The notes under the pieces are model-generated. The model saw only the letters and a list, made by a program, of their open reading frames with translations. It ran no database searches and was not told the origin of the DNA. Below, one piece after another: positions 8,779-17,479 of a stretch of DNA of 64,000 nt. Origin of the DNA: Sinomonas albida (GTDB lineage: Bacteria > Actinomycetota > Actinomycetes > Actinomycetales > Micrococcaceae); NCBI RefSeq assembly GCF_004919045.1, contig NZ_SWDW01000017.1:19023-83022 (forward strand), written 5' to 3'. The position numbers were made by a program, and so were the translations under genes. Every line of letters starts with the position of its first letter. The first letter of the stretch is position 1.

Positions 8779-9234
8779 ATGCTTCTGCGTCCTTTCGCCG
8801 AAACCGACCGCGCCGCCGTCGTCGCCCTCTGGTGCGAGGTGGGGCTCACGAGGCCGTGGAACGATCCCGGGAAGGACATCGACCGGGCCGTCGCGACGTG
8901 GCCGGACCTCTTCCTCGTCGCGGAAGATGCCGCGGCGTCCGGTGACGACGACGGCGAAGGTGGCGGCAGCGCCGTCGTCGTCGGTACCGCGCTGTGCGGC
9001 TACGACGGACACCGCGGCTGGATCTACTATCTCGCCGTGGCGCCCACGCATCAGGGACGCGGGATCGGTCGCGCGCTCATCGCGGAGGCGGAGTCGCGCC
9101 TCGAGGCGCTCGGCTGTCCCAAGGCCATGCTCATGGTGCGCCGCGGGAACGAGAAGGCCCACGGCTTCTACGGCGGCTCGGGCTACGCGGAGGACGAGGT
9201 CGTGACGTTCGGGAAGCGCCTCATCGCCGACTGA
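8779..9234 (+). CDS. GNAT-family N-acetyltransferase
   Basis: A 151-residue acetyl-CoA-dependent acetyltransferase. The N-terminus MLLRPFAETDRAAVVALW is the typical GNAT start; the acetyl-CoA site is VAPTHQGRGIGRALIAEAES (about residues 92-111), and the C-terminal strand is NEKAHGFYGGSGYAEDE. It resembles the YpeA subgroup, whose substrates are mostly unknown. A Gly/Asp-rich insertion (about residues 52-66) separates the first strands. It is divergent from lacI copy 2 and upstream of hutU, with no sign of co-regulation. Confidence 0.9.
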   Translation: MLLRPFAETDRAAVVALWCEVGLTRPWNDPGKDIDRAVATWPDLFLVAEDAAASGDDDGEGGGSAVVVGTALCGYDGHRGWIYYLAVAPTHQGRGIGRALIAEAESRLEALGCPKAMLMVRRGNEKAHGFYGGSGYAEDEVVTFGKRLIAD

Positions 9235-9413
9235 GCGCGACGACTCAACGCGAGGACTGAGCGTCGCCTGGTGTGGGGTGGCCGGACGCCGGCACCCCTC
9301 CGGATTCCGACCGGGATCGGGCGGCGAATCAGCTTGGCTATCGGCGCGTCGGTGGGGCTCGCCGGGCGGCGAGAGCCAATCCCGGTCGGCAACTGAAGGC
9401 GCCCGGTGGGAAC

Positions 9414-9429
9414 GTCTGGAATTCCGGAC
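9414..9429. promoter_or_regulatory. candidate IclR operator before hutU
   Basis: GTCTGGAATTCCGGAC is palindromic except for one base pair and is the best copy of the box found also before iclR, the permease and hutG. It lies 105 bp upstream of the hutU ATG. Confidence 0.65.
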
Positions 9430-9533
9430 AGGTCCCCTCCGAACCCCCTGTTTCCGCGGCCCCCGGCGAGGTGTCATGGATACAGAAGATCCCCTTGGAT
9501 CGCGAGACCACCATCACCGACGCAGGAGTCACG

Positions 9534-11312
9534 ATGTCCACCACCGGTCAGGCCCGCAAGGCCGACTTCACCACCGGAGCCCGCCCGGTCCGCGCCCCGC
9601 GCGGCACCGAGATCACCGCCAAGTCCTGGCAGACCGAAGCGCCGATGCGCATGCTCATGAACAACCTCGACCCCGAGGTTGCCGAGCGCCCGGACGAGCT
9701 CGTCGTCTACGGCGGCACCGGCCGGGCCGCGCGCTCGTGGAAGGCCTACGACGCCATCCTCGAGACGCTCAAGGACATGGACGACGACGAGACCCTCCTC
9801 GTGCAGTCCGGCAAGCCGGTTGGCGTCTTCCGCACCAATGTGTGGGCCCCGCGCGTGCTCATCGCGAACTCGAACCTCGTAGGCGACTGGGCCAACTGGC
9901 CCGAGTTCCGCCGTCTCGAGGCCGAGGGCCTCACGATGTACGGCCAGATGACCGCGGGCTCGTGGATCTACATCGGCACGCAGGGCATCCTGCAGGGCAC
10001 GTACGAGACGTTCGCGGCCGTTGGCCGCAAGCTCATCGCAGAGGGCCGCCACCCCGCCCCGCCCGCGGAGGGTTCGACCGAGGGCCCGCTGGCCGGCACC
10101 CTGACGCTCACCGGTGGCTGCGGGGGCATGGGCGGCGCCCAGCCGCTCGCCGTGACGCTCAACGACGGCGCCGTGCTGATCGTCGACGTCGACGAGACCC
10201 GCCTGCGCCGCCGGGCCGGCAAGCGCTACCTCGACGAGGTCGAGACCGACCTCGACGCCGCGATCGCCAAGGTGCTCAAGGCCAAGGAGGAGCGCCGGGG
10301 CTGGTCCGTGGGCTACGTGGGCAACGCGGCCGAGGTGTTCCCGGAGATCCTGCGCCGCCACCGCGCCGGCGAGCTGACCGTCGACGTGGTCACCGACCAG
10401 ACCTCCGCCCACGACCCGCTCTCCTACCTGCCCACCGAATACGCGGTCGAGCAGTGGCACGCCGAGGCCGAGGCTGACCCCGAGGGCTTCACTAAGAAGG
10501 CCCAGAACGCGATGGCCCGGCACGTGCAGGCCATGGTCGAGTTCCAGGACCAGGGCGCCGAGGTCTTCGACTACGGCAACTCGATCCGCGATGAGGCGCG
10601 CAAGGGCGGCTACGGCCGTGCGTTCGAGTTCCCCGGGTTCGTCCCGGCGTACATCCGGCCCCTGTTCTGCGAGGGCCTCGGCCCGTTCCGCTGGGTCGCC
10701 CTCTCCGGCGACCCCGAGGACATCCGGGTCACGGACCAGGCGATCAAGGAGCTCTTCCCCGAGAACCGGCACCTGCACAAGTGGCTCGACGCCGCCGCAG
10801 AGCGCGTCGAGTTCGAGGGCCTCCCGGCCCGAATCTGCTGGCTCGGCTACGGCGAACGCCACAAGGCGGGCCTCCTGTTCAACAAGCTCGTGGCCGAGGG
10901 CAAGGTGAAGGCTCCGATCGTGATCGGCCGCGACCACCTCGACTCCGGCTCCGTCGCCTCTCCTTACCGCGAGACCGAGGCCATGAAGGACGGCTCCGAC
11001 GCGATCGCCGACTGGCCCCTCCTCAACGCGCTCACCGCGGCGTCCTCGGGCGCCACGTGGGTCTCGATCCACCACGGCGGCGGAGTCGGCATCGGTCGCT
11101 CGATCCACGCGGGCCAGGTCTCCGTCGCGGATGGCACGGAGCTCGCGGCGGCGAAGCTCACCGCCCTCCTGACCAACGACCCCGGCATGGGCGTGATCCG
11201 CCACGTCGACGCGGGCTACGAGCGGGCCGCCGAGGTCGCCGCCGAGCGCGGCGTCAAGGTCCCCATGAGCCGCACCCACGAACCCGCAGCCGCGACCGAG
11301 ACTGCGAAGTAA
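9534..11312 (+). CDS. hutU: urocanate hydratase
   Basis: Second enzyme of histidine degradation: converts urocanate to 4-imidazolone-5-propanoate using tightly bound NAD. The 592-residue product carries the family blocks [27 protein letters not shown] sequence near the C-terminus (seen as [13 protein letters not shown]), the [14 protein letters not shown] dinucleotide loop and [13 protein letters not shown]. The ATG at 9534 has GGAG just upstream; the frame is open earlier but those residues do not resemble the family. It is about 35 residues longer than many homologues. hutH follows after 11 bp, so the two are co-transcribed. Confidence 0.97.
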   Translation: MSTTGQARKADFTTGARPVRAPRGTEITAKSWQTEAPMRMLMNNLDPEVAERPDELVVYGGTGRAARSWKAYDAILETLKDMDDDETLLVQSGKPVGVFRTNVWAPRVLIANSNLVGDWANWPEFRRLEAEGLTMYGQMTAGSWIYIGTQGILQGTYETFAAVGRKLIAEGRHPAPPAEGSTEGPLAGTLTLTGGCGGMGGAQPLAVTLNDGAVLIVDVDETRLRRRAGKRYLDEVETDLDAAIAKVLKAKEERRGWSVGYVGNAAEVFPEILRRHRAGELTVDVVTDQTSAHDPLSYLPTEYAVEQWHAEAEADPEGFTKKAQNAMARHVQAMVEFQDQGAEVFDYGNSIRDEARKGGYGRAFEFPGFVPAYIRPLFCEGLGPFRWVALSGDPEDIRVTDQAIKELFPENRHLHKWLDAAAERVEFEGLPARICWLGYGERHKAGLLFNKLVAEGKVKAPIVIGRDHLDSGSVASPYRETEAMKDGSDAIADWPLLNALTAASSGATWVSIHHGGGVGIGRSIHAGQVSVADGTELAAAKLTALLTNDPGMGVIRHVDAGYERAAEVAAERGVKVPMSRTHEPAAATETAK

Positions 11313-11323
11313 GGACGACGACG

Positions 11324-12925
11324 ATGACTCTCACCGCCCCCGAAACCCACCTCCCCACCGAGGTGACCCTCGCCCTCGGCGGGCTGACCGCGGCGGACGT
11401 CGTCGCCGTCGCCCGTCACGGCGCTCACGTGAGCGTCGCGCCCGAGGCGCTCGCCGAGGTGGCCCGCGTCCGCGCCCACGTCGAGGAGCTCGCCGCGAGC
11501 GAGACCCCCGCCTACGGCATCTCGACGGGCTTCGGCGCCCTCGCGAATCGCCACATCCCGCAGGAACTGCGCACGCAGCTGCAGAAGTCGCTCATTCGCA
11601 GCCACGCGGCCGGCATGGGCCCGGCCGTCGAGCGCGAAGTGGTCCGCGCGCTCATGCTCCTGCGCGCCAAGACGCTCGCCTCAGGCCGCACGGGCGTCCG
11701 CCCGGTGGTGCTCGAGACGTTCGTCAAGCTCCTCAACGCGAACATCACCCCGGTGGTGCGGGAATTCGGCTCGCTGGGCTGCTCGGGCGACCTGGCCCCG
11801 CTTTCCCACGTTGCCCTCGTGCTCATGGGCGAGGGCGAGGCGCTGGGCCCCGACGGCGAGACGTTCGGCGGCCGCGGTGAGCGGACGACGGCGGAGCTCC
11901 TCGCCGAGCACAGCATCGCCCCGGTCACCTTGGCGGAGAAGGAAGGCCTCGCGCTCGTCAACGGCACGGAGGGCATGCTCGGCATGCTGCTCATGGCCCT
12001 CCACGACCTCGACGCCCTCGTGAAGACCGCGGATGTCACGGCGGCCCTCTCGGTGGACGGGCTCATGGGCACCGATCAGGTGTTCCTGCCCGAGCTCCAC
12101 GCCGCGCTGCGCCCGCACCCGGGCCAAGCTGCCTCGGCGGCCAACATGCTCGCCGTGCTGGCCGGGTCGAAGATCGTCGAGTCGCACAAGGTCGGCGACA
12201 ACCGCGTGCAGGACGCGTACTCGTTGCGCTGCGCCCCGCAGGTGGCCGGCGCCGTCCGCGACACCATCGCCCACGCGCGCACCGTCGCGGAGCGCGAGCT
12301 CGAGGCCGCGATCGACAACCCCGTGGTGCTGCCCGACGGGCGCGTGAGCTCGAACGGCAACTTCCACGGCGCTCCGGTCGCGTACGTGCTGGACTTCCTC
12401 GCGATCGCCGCCGCGGACCTGGCCTCGATGGCCGAGCGCCGCACGGACCGCATGCTCGACCCGGCCCGCTCCCACGGACTCCCGGCGTTCCTCGCGGACG
12501 ATCCGGGCGTCGACTCGGGCCTCATGATCGCCCAGTACACGCAGGCCGGCCTCGTCTCGGACCTGAAGCGCCTTGCCGTCCCCGCGTCGGTGGATTCGAT
12601 TCCGAGTTCCGCGATGCAGGAGGACCACGTCTCGATGGGATGGCACGCGGCGCGCAAGCTCCGCAAGGCCGTCGAGAATCTGCGCCGCGTGCTCGCGATC
12701 GAGCTCGTCACCGCGGCCCGCGCCATCGACCTCCGCACCGCGATGTCGGGCGGCGCGCTCGTCGCCGGACCTGGCGGCCAAGCGGCGATCTCGGTGCTCC
12801 GGCGCTCGGTGCCCGGCCCCGGAGTGGACCGCTTCATGTCTCCCGAGCTGGAGGAGGCGGACCGCGTCCTCGCGGGCGGCGAGCTGCTCGCAGCGGTGAG
12901 CGACGCGGTCGGCGGTCTGGGCTGA
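11324..12925 (+). CDS. hutH: histidine ammonia-lyase
   Basis: First enzyme of histidine breakdown: removes ammonia from L-histidine to give urocanate. Length is 533 residues, normal for the family. The catalytic Tyr lies in YGISTGFGA (Tyr64). The MIO electrophile, formed by autocyclisation of Ala-Ser-Gly in most members, lies in GSLGCSGDLAPLSH, so the triad here is Cys153-Ser154-Gly155. Other family blocks are NGTEGMLGM, VESHKVGDNRVQDAYSLRC and SSAMQEDHVSMG. It is 11 bp behind hutU and ends at a strong hairpin. Confidence 0.97.
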   Translation: MTLTAPETHLPTEVTLALGGLTAADVVAVARHGAHVSVAPEALAEVARVRAHVEELAASETPAYGISTGFGALANRHIPQELRTQLQKSLIRSHAAGMGPAVEREVVRALMLLRAKTLASGRTGVRPVVLETFVKLLNANITPVVREFGSLGCSGDLAPLSHVALVLMGEGEALGPDGETFGGRGERTTAELLAEHSIAPVTLAEKEGLALVNGTEGMLGMLLMALHDLDALVKTADVTAALSVDGLMGTDQVFLPELHAALRPHPGQAASAANMLAVLAGSKIVESHKVGDNRVQDAYSLRCAPQVAGAVRDTIAHARTVAERELEAAIDNPVVLPDGRVSSNGNFHGAPVAYVLDFLAIAAADLASMAERRTDRMLDPARSHGLPAFLADDPGVDSGLMIAQYTQAGLVSDLKRLAVPASVDSIPSSAMQEDHVSMGWHAARKLRKAVENLRRVLAIELVTAARAIDLRTAMSGGALVAGPGGQAAISVLRRSVPGPGVDRFMSPELEEADRVLAGGELLAAVSDAVGGLG

Positions 12926-12965
12926 CGCCTCTCCTCTCAGGGGCGGTTGGGGAGTGCCGGTGTGC

Positions 12966-12997
12966 CCCTGCGGGCCCGGGAAACCGGGCTCGCAGGG
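12966..12997 (+). terminator. terminator hairpin after hutH
   Basis: CCCTGCGGGCCCGG (12966-12979), loop GAAA, then CCGGGCTCGCAGGG (12984-12997): a 14-bp stem with one G-T pair and a stable tetraloop, 41 bp after the hutH stop. There is no T-tract, as is common in high-GC actinobacteria. Confidence 0.75.
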
Positions 12998-13157
12998 TGG
13001 TCTGACCACACCACTATGCGACTGCACAACAAAATTTGGACATCGTCGTCGGAAGCCACATAGCGACGCGCCGCAGGAACCGGTAGAAACAGAGAGGCTG
13101 CAATGGCGCAGCTCACAATGGTCCTAGAGGGACAGAATCCACGGAGGGGTTAGGGAC

Positions 13158-13394
13158 ATGAAGGCACGCGGAGCAGTTCTGACCAGACGAGGCGCGCACC
13201 AGGCGCCGATCGCCGACTGGACGGAGCTGCGGGCCGGGGATCCGATCGAGATCATCAAGCACGCGCAGCTCGTGGCCGCGGGGCGAGTCGAGGAAGTCTC
13301 GCTGAGCGGCAACGTGCTGTGGATTGAGGCTGACGGTGGCGAGGCGCGTCGACTTTTCCTGAAGTCCGACGGCGTGCTCGTGCGCCGCGCGTAA
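13158..13394 (+). CDS. small conserved-looking protein of unknown function
   Basis: A 78-residue basic, soluble protein (MKARGAVLTRRGAHQAPIAD at the start; later WIEADGGEARRLFLKSDGVL). The pattern of short strands (DPIEIIKHAQLVAAGRVEEV) suggests a small beta-rich fold. The ATG is preceded by GGAGGGG (13143-13149). A 16-codon open frame (13103-13153) ends 4 bp upstream and covers this ribosome site, so it could be a leader. It is followed by a clear terminator. I do not recognise a family. Confidence 0.7.
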   Translation: MKARGAVLTRRGAHQAPIADWTELRAGDPIEIIKHAQLVAAGRVEEVSLSGNVLWIEADGGEARRLFLKSDGVLVRRA

Positions 13395-13433
13395 GGGTTC
13401 CCTCGCTCGCAACGTAGGAACACTCGCAATTCA

Positions 13434-13467
13434 GCGGGCCCCGCGCCGATGACGGTGCGGGGCCCGC
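13434..13467 (+). terminator. terminator hairpin
   Basis: GCGGGCCCCGC (13434-13444) pairs perfectly with GCGGGGCCCGC (13457-13467) around a 12-base loop, 39 bp after the stop of the small gene ending at 13394. Confidence 0.75.
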
Positions 13468-13577
13468 GCGCGTTTGTGGAGCACTTGCGCCGAGTTGGCC
13501 AGTGCTTGCGCTGGGCGGACCAGGCGTGCCGCGCGCGGAATCAAGACTGCTGGGGAGCAGGCAAGTAGCCTGTGGCC

Positions 13578-13964
13578 ATGGTCATCGCTGGACTCGTCCT
13601 CGCGGGCATCGCCGCGCTCATCCACGTCTACATCTTCTACTTGGAGTCGTTCGCGTGGACCGCTGCGCGGACCCGAGCCACGTTCGGGACCTCGGTCGAG
13701 CAGGCGGAGGCGAGCCGTGAGCTGGCCTTCAATCAGGGGTTCTACAACCTGTTCCTCGCCATCGCGGCCGGGCTCGGCGTGGTCCTGGTCGCGGCGGGGG
13801 CGACAGCCGTCGGCGCCACGCTGGTGTTCGTCGGGGCCGGTTCGATGGTCGCCGCGGGGCTGGTGCTTGTGCTCTCGTCGCCTTCGAAGGCCAGGGCCGC
13901 CCTCACTCAGCTCGTGCCGCCCGCGCTCGGGGTGGTCTTCCTCGCGATCGGCCTCGCGTCCTAG
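13578..13964 (+). CDS. DUF1304 membrane protein
   Basis: A 128-residue protein with four predicted membrane helices (VIAGLVLAGIAALIHVYIFY; YNLFLAIAAGLGVVLVAAGA; GATLVFVGAGSMVAAGLVLV; LVPPALGVVFLAIGLAS). The motif HVYIFYLESFAW followed by FNQGFYNLFLA is typical of DUF1304 proteins, whose function is unknown. A GTG at 13572 is an alternative start. It is monocistronic and convergent with hutG. Confidence 0.85.
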   Translation: MVIAGLVLAGIAALIHVYIFYLESFAWTAARTRATFGTSVEQAEASRELAFNQGFYNLFLAIAAGLGVVLVAAGATAVGATLVFVGAGSMVAAGLVLVLSSPSKARAALTQLVPPALGVVFLAIGLAS

Positions 13965-13991
13965 CCGAGCGGGCCTTCACATCCGGCCGCG

Positions 13992-14999
13992 CTACCCCAG
14001 TATGGTGTCGACGAGTCGCGCTGCGACGCGCGCGGTGCGACCGTCGACGTCGTACCTCGGGTTGAGCTCGGCGAGGTCCGCGTGCACGAGCTTGCCGCTT
14101 GCCACGACGCGACGCACGACGGCGACGATCACCTCGAGCGGCACGCCAAACGCCGCTGGGGCAGAGACGCCGGGGGCCACGGCGGCGGGGAGGACGTCGA
14201 GGTCGATCGTCAGGTACACGGCGTCGAGCCCCGCGAGGAAGTCTTCGACGAACGCCTCGGCGGTCTCCCGGCTCGCGTATTCGTCGAGGAGGTAGCGCAC
14301 GCCGAGCTCGTCCGCCCGGCGGAAGAGCGCGAGCGTATTGTTGGGCCTCGAGATGCCGACCACGGCGTACTCGAGCGTGCGCCCCGCCGCGGCTTCCGCG
14401 CGGGCCATCTGCAGGAACGGGGTGCCGGAGCTAGGCCGAGCCTCGTCGCGGAGGTCGAAGTGCGCATCGAGGTTGAGCACGCCGACGCGCCGACCGGACG
14501 CTGACTCCGCGTCGACAACCCCGAGGTAGCTCGCGAACGCCGTCTCGTGTCCCCCTCCGAGCGTCACGGTGAGCGCGCCCGCGTCGATCAGTGCGGAGAC
14601 CACCTCGCCGCAGCGCTCCTGGCCGCCCTCGAGATCGCCCGGCACCTCGTCCGAACCGAGGCTCACGGCGACGTCGCCGGCGTCGAACACGTCGCGCTCG
14701 AGGTGGAACGCAAGCGGGCCCAAGGCCGCGCGCACGGCCGCGGGCGCCGCCGCGGCGCCGATCCGGCCCTTGTTGCGCCGCACGCCCTCGTCGGAGCGGA
14801 AGCCGAGGAGCACGCCCGGGCGCCGCGCGCCGTCGTCCGCTGTGCGCGCCGCATCCACCGCCTCGGCCAGGGCCTCGGGGGACCAGGCTCGCACGGCCTG
14901 CCACCAGCGGCGATGCTCGGGGGCGTCGCCGTCGTGCCGCCCGGACCACGGCTCGCTCGGGACATCGACGGGCAACACAGGGCGAGTGGCATCCTTCAT
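13992..14999 (-). CDS. hutG: formimidoylglutamase (arginase/agmatinase superfamily)
   Basis: Binuclear manganese hydrolase expected to convert N-formimidoyl-L-glutamate to glutamate and formamide, the last step of one histidine-degradation route. The 335-residue product has all metal ligands: GGGHE (His151), NLDAHFD (Asp178, His180, Asp182) and TIDLDVLP (Asp266, Asp268), plus APGVSAPA. The ATG at 14999 starts MKDATRPVLP and fits HutG length. Agmatinase is the alternative within the superfamily, but a shared operator with hutU and nearby hutUH favour HutG. No hutI, needed between HutU and HutG, is in the window. Confidence 0.88.
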   Translation of the reverse strand: MKDATRPVLPVDVPSEPWSGRHDGDAPEHRRWWQAVRAWSPEALAEAVDAARTADDGARRPGVLLGFRSDEGVRRNKGRIGAAAAPAAVRAALGPLAFHLERDVFDAGDVAVSLGSDEVPGDLEGGQERCGEVVSALIDAGALTVTLGGGHETAFASYLGVVDAESASGRRVGVLNLDAHFDLRDEARPSSGTPFLQMARAEAAAGRTLEYAVVGISRPNNTLALFRRADELGVRYLLDEYASRETAEAFVEDFLAGLDAVYLTIDLDVLPAAVAPGVSAPAAFGVPLEVIVAVVRRVVASGKLVHADLAELNPRYDVDGRTARVAARLVDTILG

Positions 15000-15053
15000 C
15001 CCCCCAGCACATCGCACAGGCCGCCGCCGGCGCCAGTGTCTGGGGGAAGAGAT

Positions 15054-15069
15054 GTCCGGGACTCCGGAT
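15054..15069. promoter_or_regulatory. candidate IclR operator before hutG
   Basis: GTCCGGGACTCCGGAT matches the hutU box at 12 of 16 positions and is itself near-palindromic. It lies 54 bp upstream of the hutG ATG, between hutG and the divergent histidine kinase gene. Confidence 0.5.
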
Positions 15070-15172
15070 GCGCGCCGTCCCGACAGGTCGCCGCGCCTTC
15101 TTGAAGCGCGCATTGACCGTTCTGTCACACAATTGGTTGTGTCGGCGAACTATCTCGAAACGGGAGAGCGTA

Positions 15173-16822
15173 GTGGAGAAACTGCTGGACGTCCTGGTGC
15201 TGGGCAGGGGCCAGTTCCACGAGCTGAGCATGAGAGGCCGAGTCCTCTTGAGCCAGCTCCCACTCAACCTCACGATGCTCCTCGTGTGCGCGGTGGTCGC
15301 GTTCGCGGATCCGCGCAAGCTCTCGGACACCGGCTTCGTGGCCGGGCAGGTCATCTCGGTGGTGATCTTCGCGCTGTGTGCCGTGATTCCGTGGAACCGG
15401 TTGCCGTACGGATCGTTCCTTGTGATCCCGTTCCTCGATTTTCTTCCCGTGGGCCTCGTCCGGTCCTCCGCCTCGGACGCGCTCACCGGTCTGGGCCTCC
15501 TCGCGGTGTTCCCCGTCATGTGGCTTGCCGGCTCGGGCTATCGGACCCGCCTCATGGTTCCACTCGGGGGCGCGGCGACGCTCGTCATGGTGTGGGTGCC
15601 GCTGGCCATTGCGCACACCCTCGACCCCCGTTCCCTCGCCGCGGAACTCGTCACGCCGTTCATGATGCTCGCGATCGGGGTCGGGACCTCCGTCATGACC
15701 GCCAGCAGCATGGCCCAGCAGGCGCGCGTCGAGGAGCTGCTCGCGAGGAGCGAGACGCGCGAACGCCTCCTCGACACGGTCCTCGAGACCGTCGACGTCG
15801 GCGTCCTGGTCCTAGATGCCGACGGAAAGGGTACGTTCGCCAACTCGAAGCAGGTCGAGGTCTATGCGGCCGCGGTCCCGGCCGACGGCATCGGGGAGGA
15901 GCTCGAATCCCAGATGATGATCTACCGCGAGGGGTCCGACGAGCCGCTTCCTCCCGAGCAATGGGCGGTTGAGCGGGCGCTCGCTGGCGAAGAGATCGAA
16001 CACGAACTGTTCACGCTCGGCCGAGGCACCGCAGCCCGCACGGTATCGGTGACGGTCCGCGGCTTCTCCGACGCGTCGGGATCGCATGCCGGGACCGTCG
16101 TAGCCTCCGCGGACGTTACCGACGTCGTCATGGCGGTCCGGGCCAGGGACCGGTTCCTCTCGGTCATGTCGCACGAGTTCCGCACGCCGATCGGGAACAT
16201 CCTGGGCTACGCCGAGATGGTGCTCGACGATCCGCTCCTGAGCCCTGCGTCGCGCGGGGATCTCCAGGTGATCAGCCGCAATGCGGAACACGTGAATCAG
16301 ATGGTCGACGATATTCTCGCCGCCGCGGTGACGGGACCTGCCGCGGCGGCCATCCGCCTGCCGGTCGACTTCGCTGCGCTCGTCCGGGAGGCCGGGGACT
16401 CCTCGGGCCCGGCAGCGCACCGCCGCGGCATCGGGCTGGACGTCCGCCTGGACGGGGCCCTCCCCATCCTCGGCGACCGGACGGGCCTCGCGAGGGTCCT
16501 CGACAACCTCATCTCGAACGCGATCAAGTACTCGGGCACAGGAACGCGGGTTGTGCTGAGCGCGTCGCGGGAGGGCGGCTGGGCCCAGTGCACCGTTCAG
16601 GACTACGGGATCGGCATCCCCGCCGGGGATCTCGAGCAGATCTTCACGCATTTCGGCCGCAGCTCCAACGTGGTGGGCACGGACATCCCCGGAACCGGCC
16701 TCGGCCTGGCGCTCGCCAAGGAAGTCGTGGAGAAGCACCGCGGCACCATTTCCTGCACGAGCGAGGTGGGGGTAGGCAGCACCTTCACGGTGCGCCTTCC
16801 GCTCCGGCGCGAGCCGGTCTGA
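15173..16822 (+). CDS. membrane sensor histidine kinase
   Basis: A 549-residue sensor kinase. The N-terminus holds about six membrane helices (residues 25-175), then a coiled linker, a PAS-like domain (about 195-315: ERLLDTVLETVDVGVLVLDA), the HisKA dimerisation helix with phospho-acceptor His334 in SHEFRTPIGNILGYAE, and a HATPase domain (DNLISNAIKYSG, DYGIGIP, GTGLGLALAKEVVEKH). The GTG at 15173 is preceded by GGGAGAG. The probable partner is the OmpR-type regulator at 17480. The kinase/regulator pair brackets a small secreted-protein gene and lies next to the SipW/TasA genes. Confidence 0.92.
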   Translation: MEKLLDVLVLGRGQFHELSMRGRVLLSQLPLNLTMLLVCAVVAFADPRKLSDTGFVAGQVISVVIFALCAVIPWNRLPYGSFLVIPFLDFLPVGLVRSSASDALTGLGLLAVFPVMWLAGSGYRTRLMVPLGGAATLVMVWVPLAIAHTLDPRSLAAELVTPFMMLAIGVGTSVMTASSMAQQARVEELLARSETRERLLDTVLETVDVGVLVLDADGKGTFANSKQVEVYAAAVPADGIGEELESQMMIYREGSDEPLPPEQWAVERALAGEEIEHELFTLGRGTAARTVSVTVRGFSDASGSHAGTVVASADVTDVVMAVRARDRFLSVMSHEFRTPIGNILGYAEMVLDDPLLSPASRGDLQVISRNAEHVNQMVDDILAAAVTGPAAAAIRLPVDFAALVREAGDSSGPAAHRRGIGLDVRLDGALPILGDRTGLARVLDNLISNAIKYSGTGTRVVLSASREGGWAQCTVQDYGIGIPAGDLEQIFTHFGRSSNVVGTDIPGTGLGLALAKEVVEKHRGTISCTSEVGVGSTFTVRLPLRREPV

Positions 16823-16836
16823 TCAGCGGCGGCCCC

Positions 16837-17298
16837 TCAGCACGTGTAAGGCTGCGTGAGGGCCGAACCCACCCAGGATCCCACGAGCGCCTGAACGGCG
16901 AGGGTGTACGTGCGGTTGCCTGTCGTGGCCGAGGACTGGGTGAGGGCAACCGTGGGCAGGGTCGTGGTGGTCGAGCTGCTCGTCCCATCCGGGGCGGTCA
17001 GCGTGAACAGGTACGCGGTGGCGCGGGGAACCTGGGCGTAGCCGGCGACCGTCACGGTGGCCTGCTTGTGGTTCGTGCTGCATACAAAGGACGCGTTCAC
17101 GCTCGCGGGTGCCGGGATGCTGTACGTCGAGGCGCTGAGGGACGAAGTGCCAATGGCGGTGAACGCGGCCTGGGCCGCGGCGGGAGCCGCCACCAGGAGG
17201 GCGGCGGCCACGAACGGCGCGAGGGCCCGGATGAGGACGCGGTCGACGACGACGGCGAGGCGGTGCCGCGCAGTGCCCGGGATGCGCCGGTGCTCCAT
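16837..17298 (-). CDS. small secreted protein of unknown function
   Basis: A 153-residue exported protein. A twin basic start and hydrophobic stretch (LIRALAPFVAAALLVAAPAA) end in a signal-peptidase site near AQAAF. The mature part is Ser/Thr-rich with beta-strand character (TSSLSASTYSIPAPASVNAS, later FTLTAPDGTSSSTTTT) and two Cys, at SFVCS and at the last residue, that could pair. GGAGGGGGG precedes the ATG. It lies between the kinase and regulator genes on the opposite strand. The fold resembles a fibronectin-like surface domain, but no family is certain. Confidence 0.75.
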   Translation of the reverse strand: MEHRRIPGTARHRLAVVVDRVLIRALAPFVAAALLVAAPAAAQAAFTAIGTSSLSASTYSIPAPASVNASFVCSTNHKQATVTVAGYAQVPRATAYLFTLTAPDGTSSSTTTTLPTVALTQSSATTGNRTYTLAVQALVGSWVGSALTQPYTC

Positions 17299-17479
17299 GG
17301 CCCCCCCCTCCGCCGAGTTGTTTCTGATGGCCTTTCCATGCTCTCAGCCGGGCCTCAAGCCCAACCGGAACGGATCCTCAAGGTTTGCTCAAGGTGAGGT
17401 GTTTGATGTAGATGCGGGTATGCCGACGTAGGGGACGCCGACGTGTAAAACGCCGCCGGATCTGGAAGACTTGCAGACC

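Noticed and set aside
13103..13153. A 16-codon frame before the small gene at 13158
   Set aside because: No ribosome site of its own, low-information sequence; mentioned only as a possible leader.
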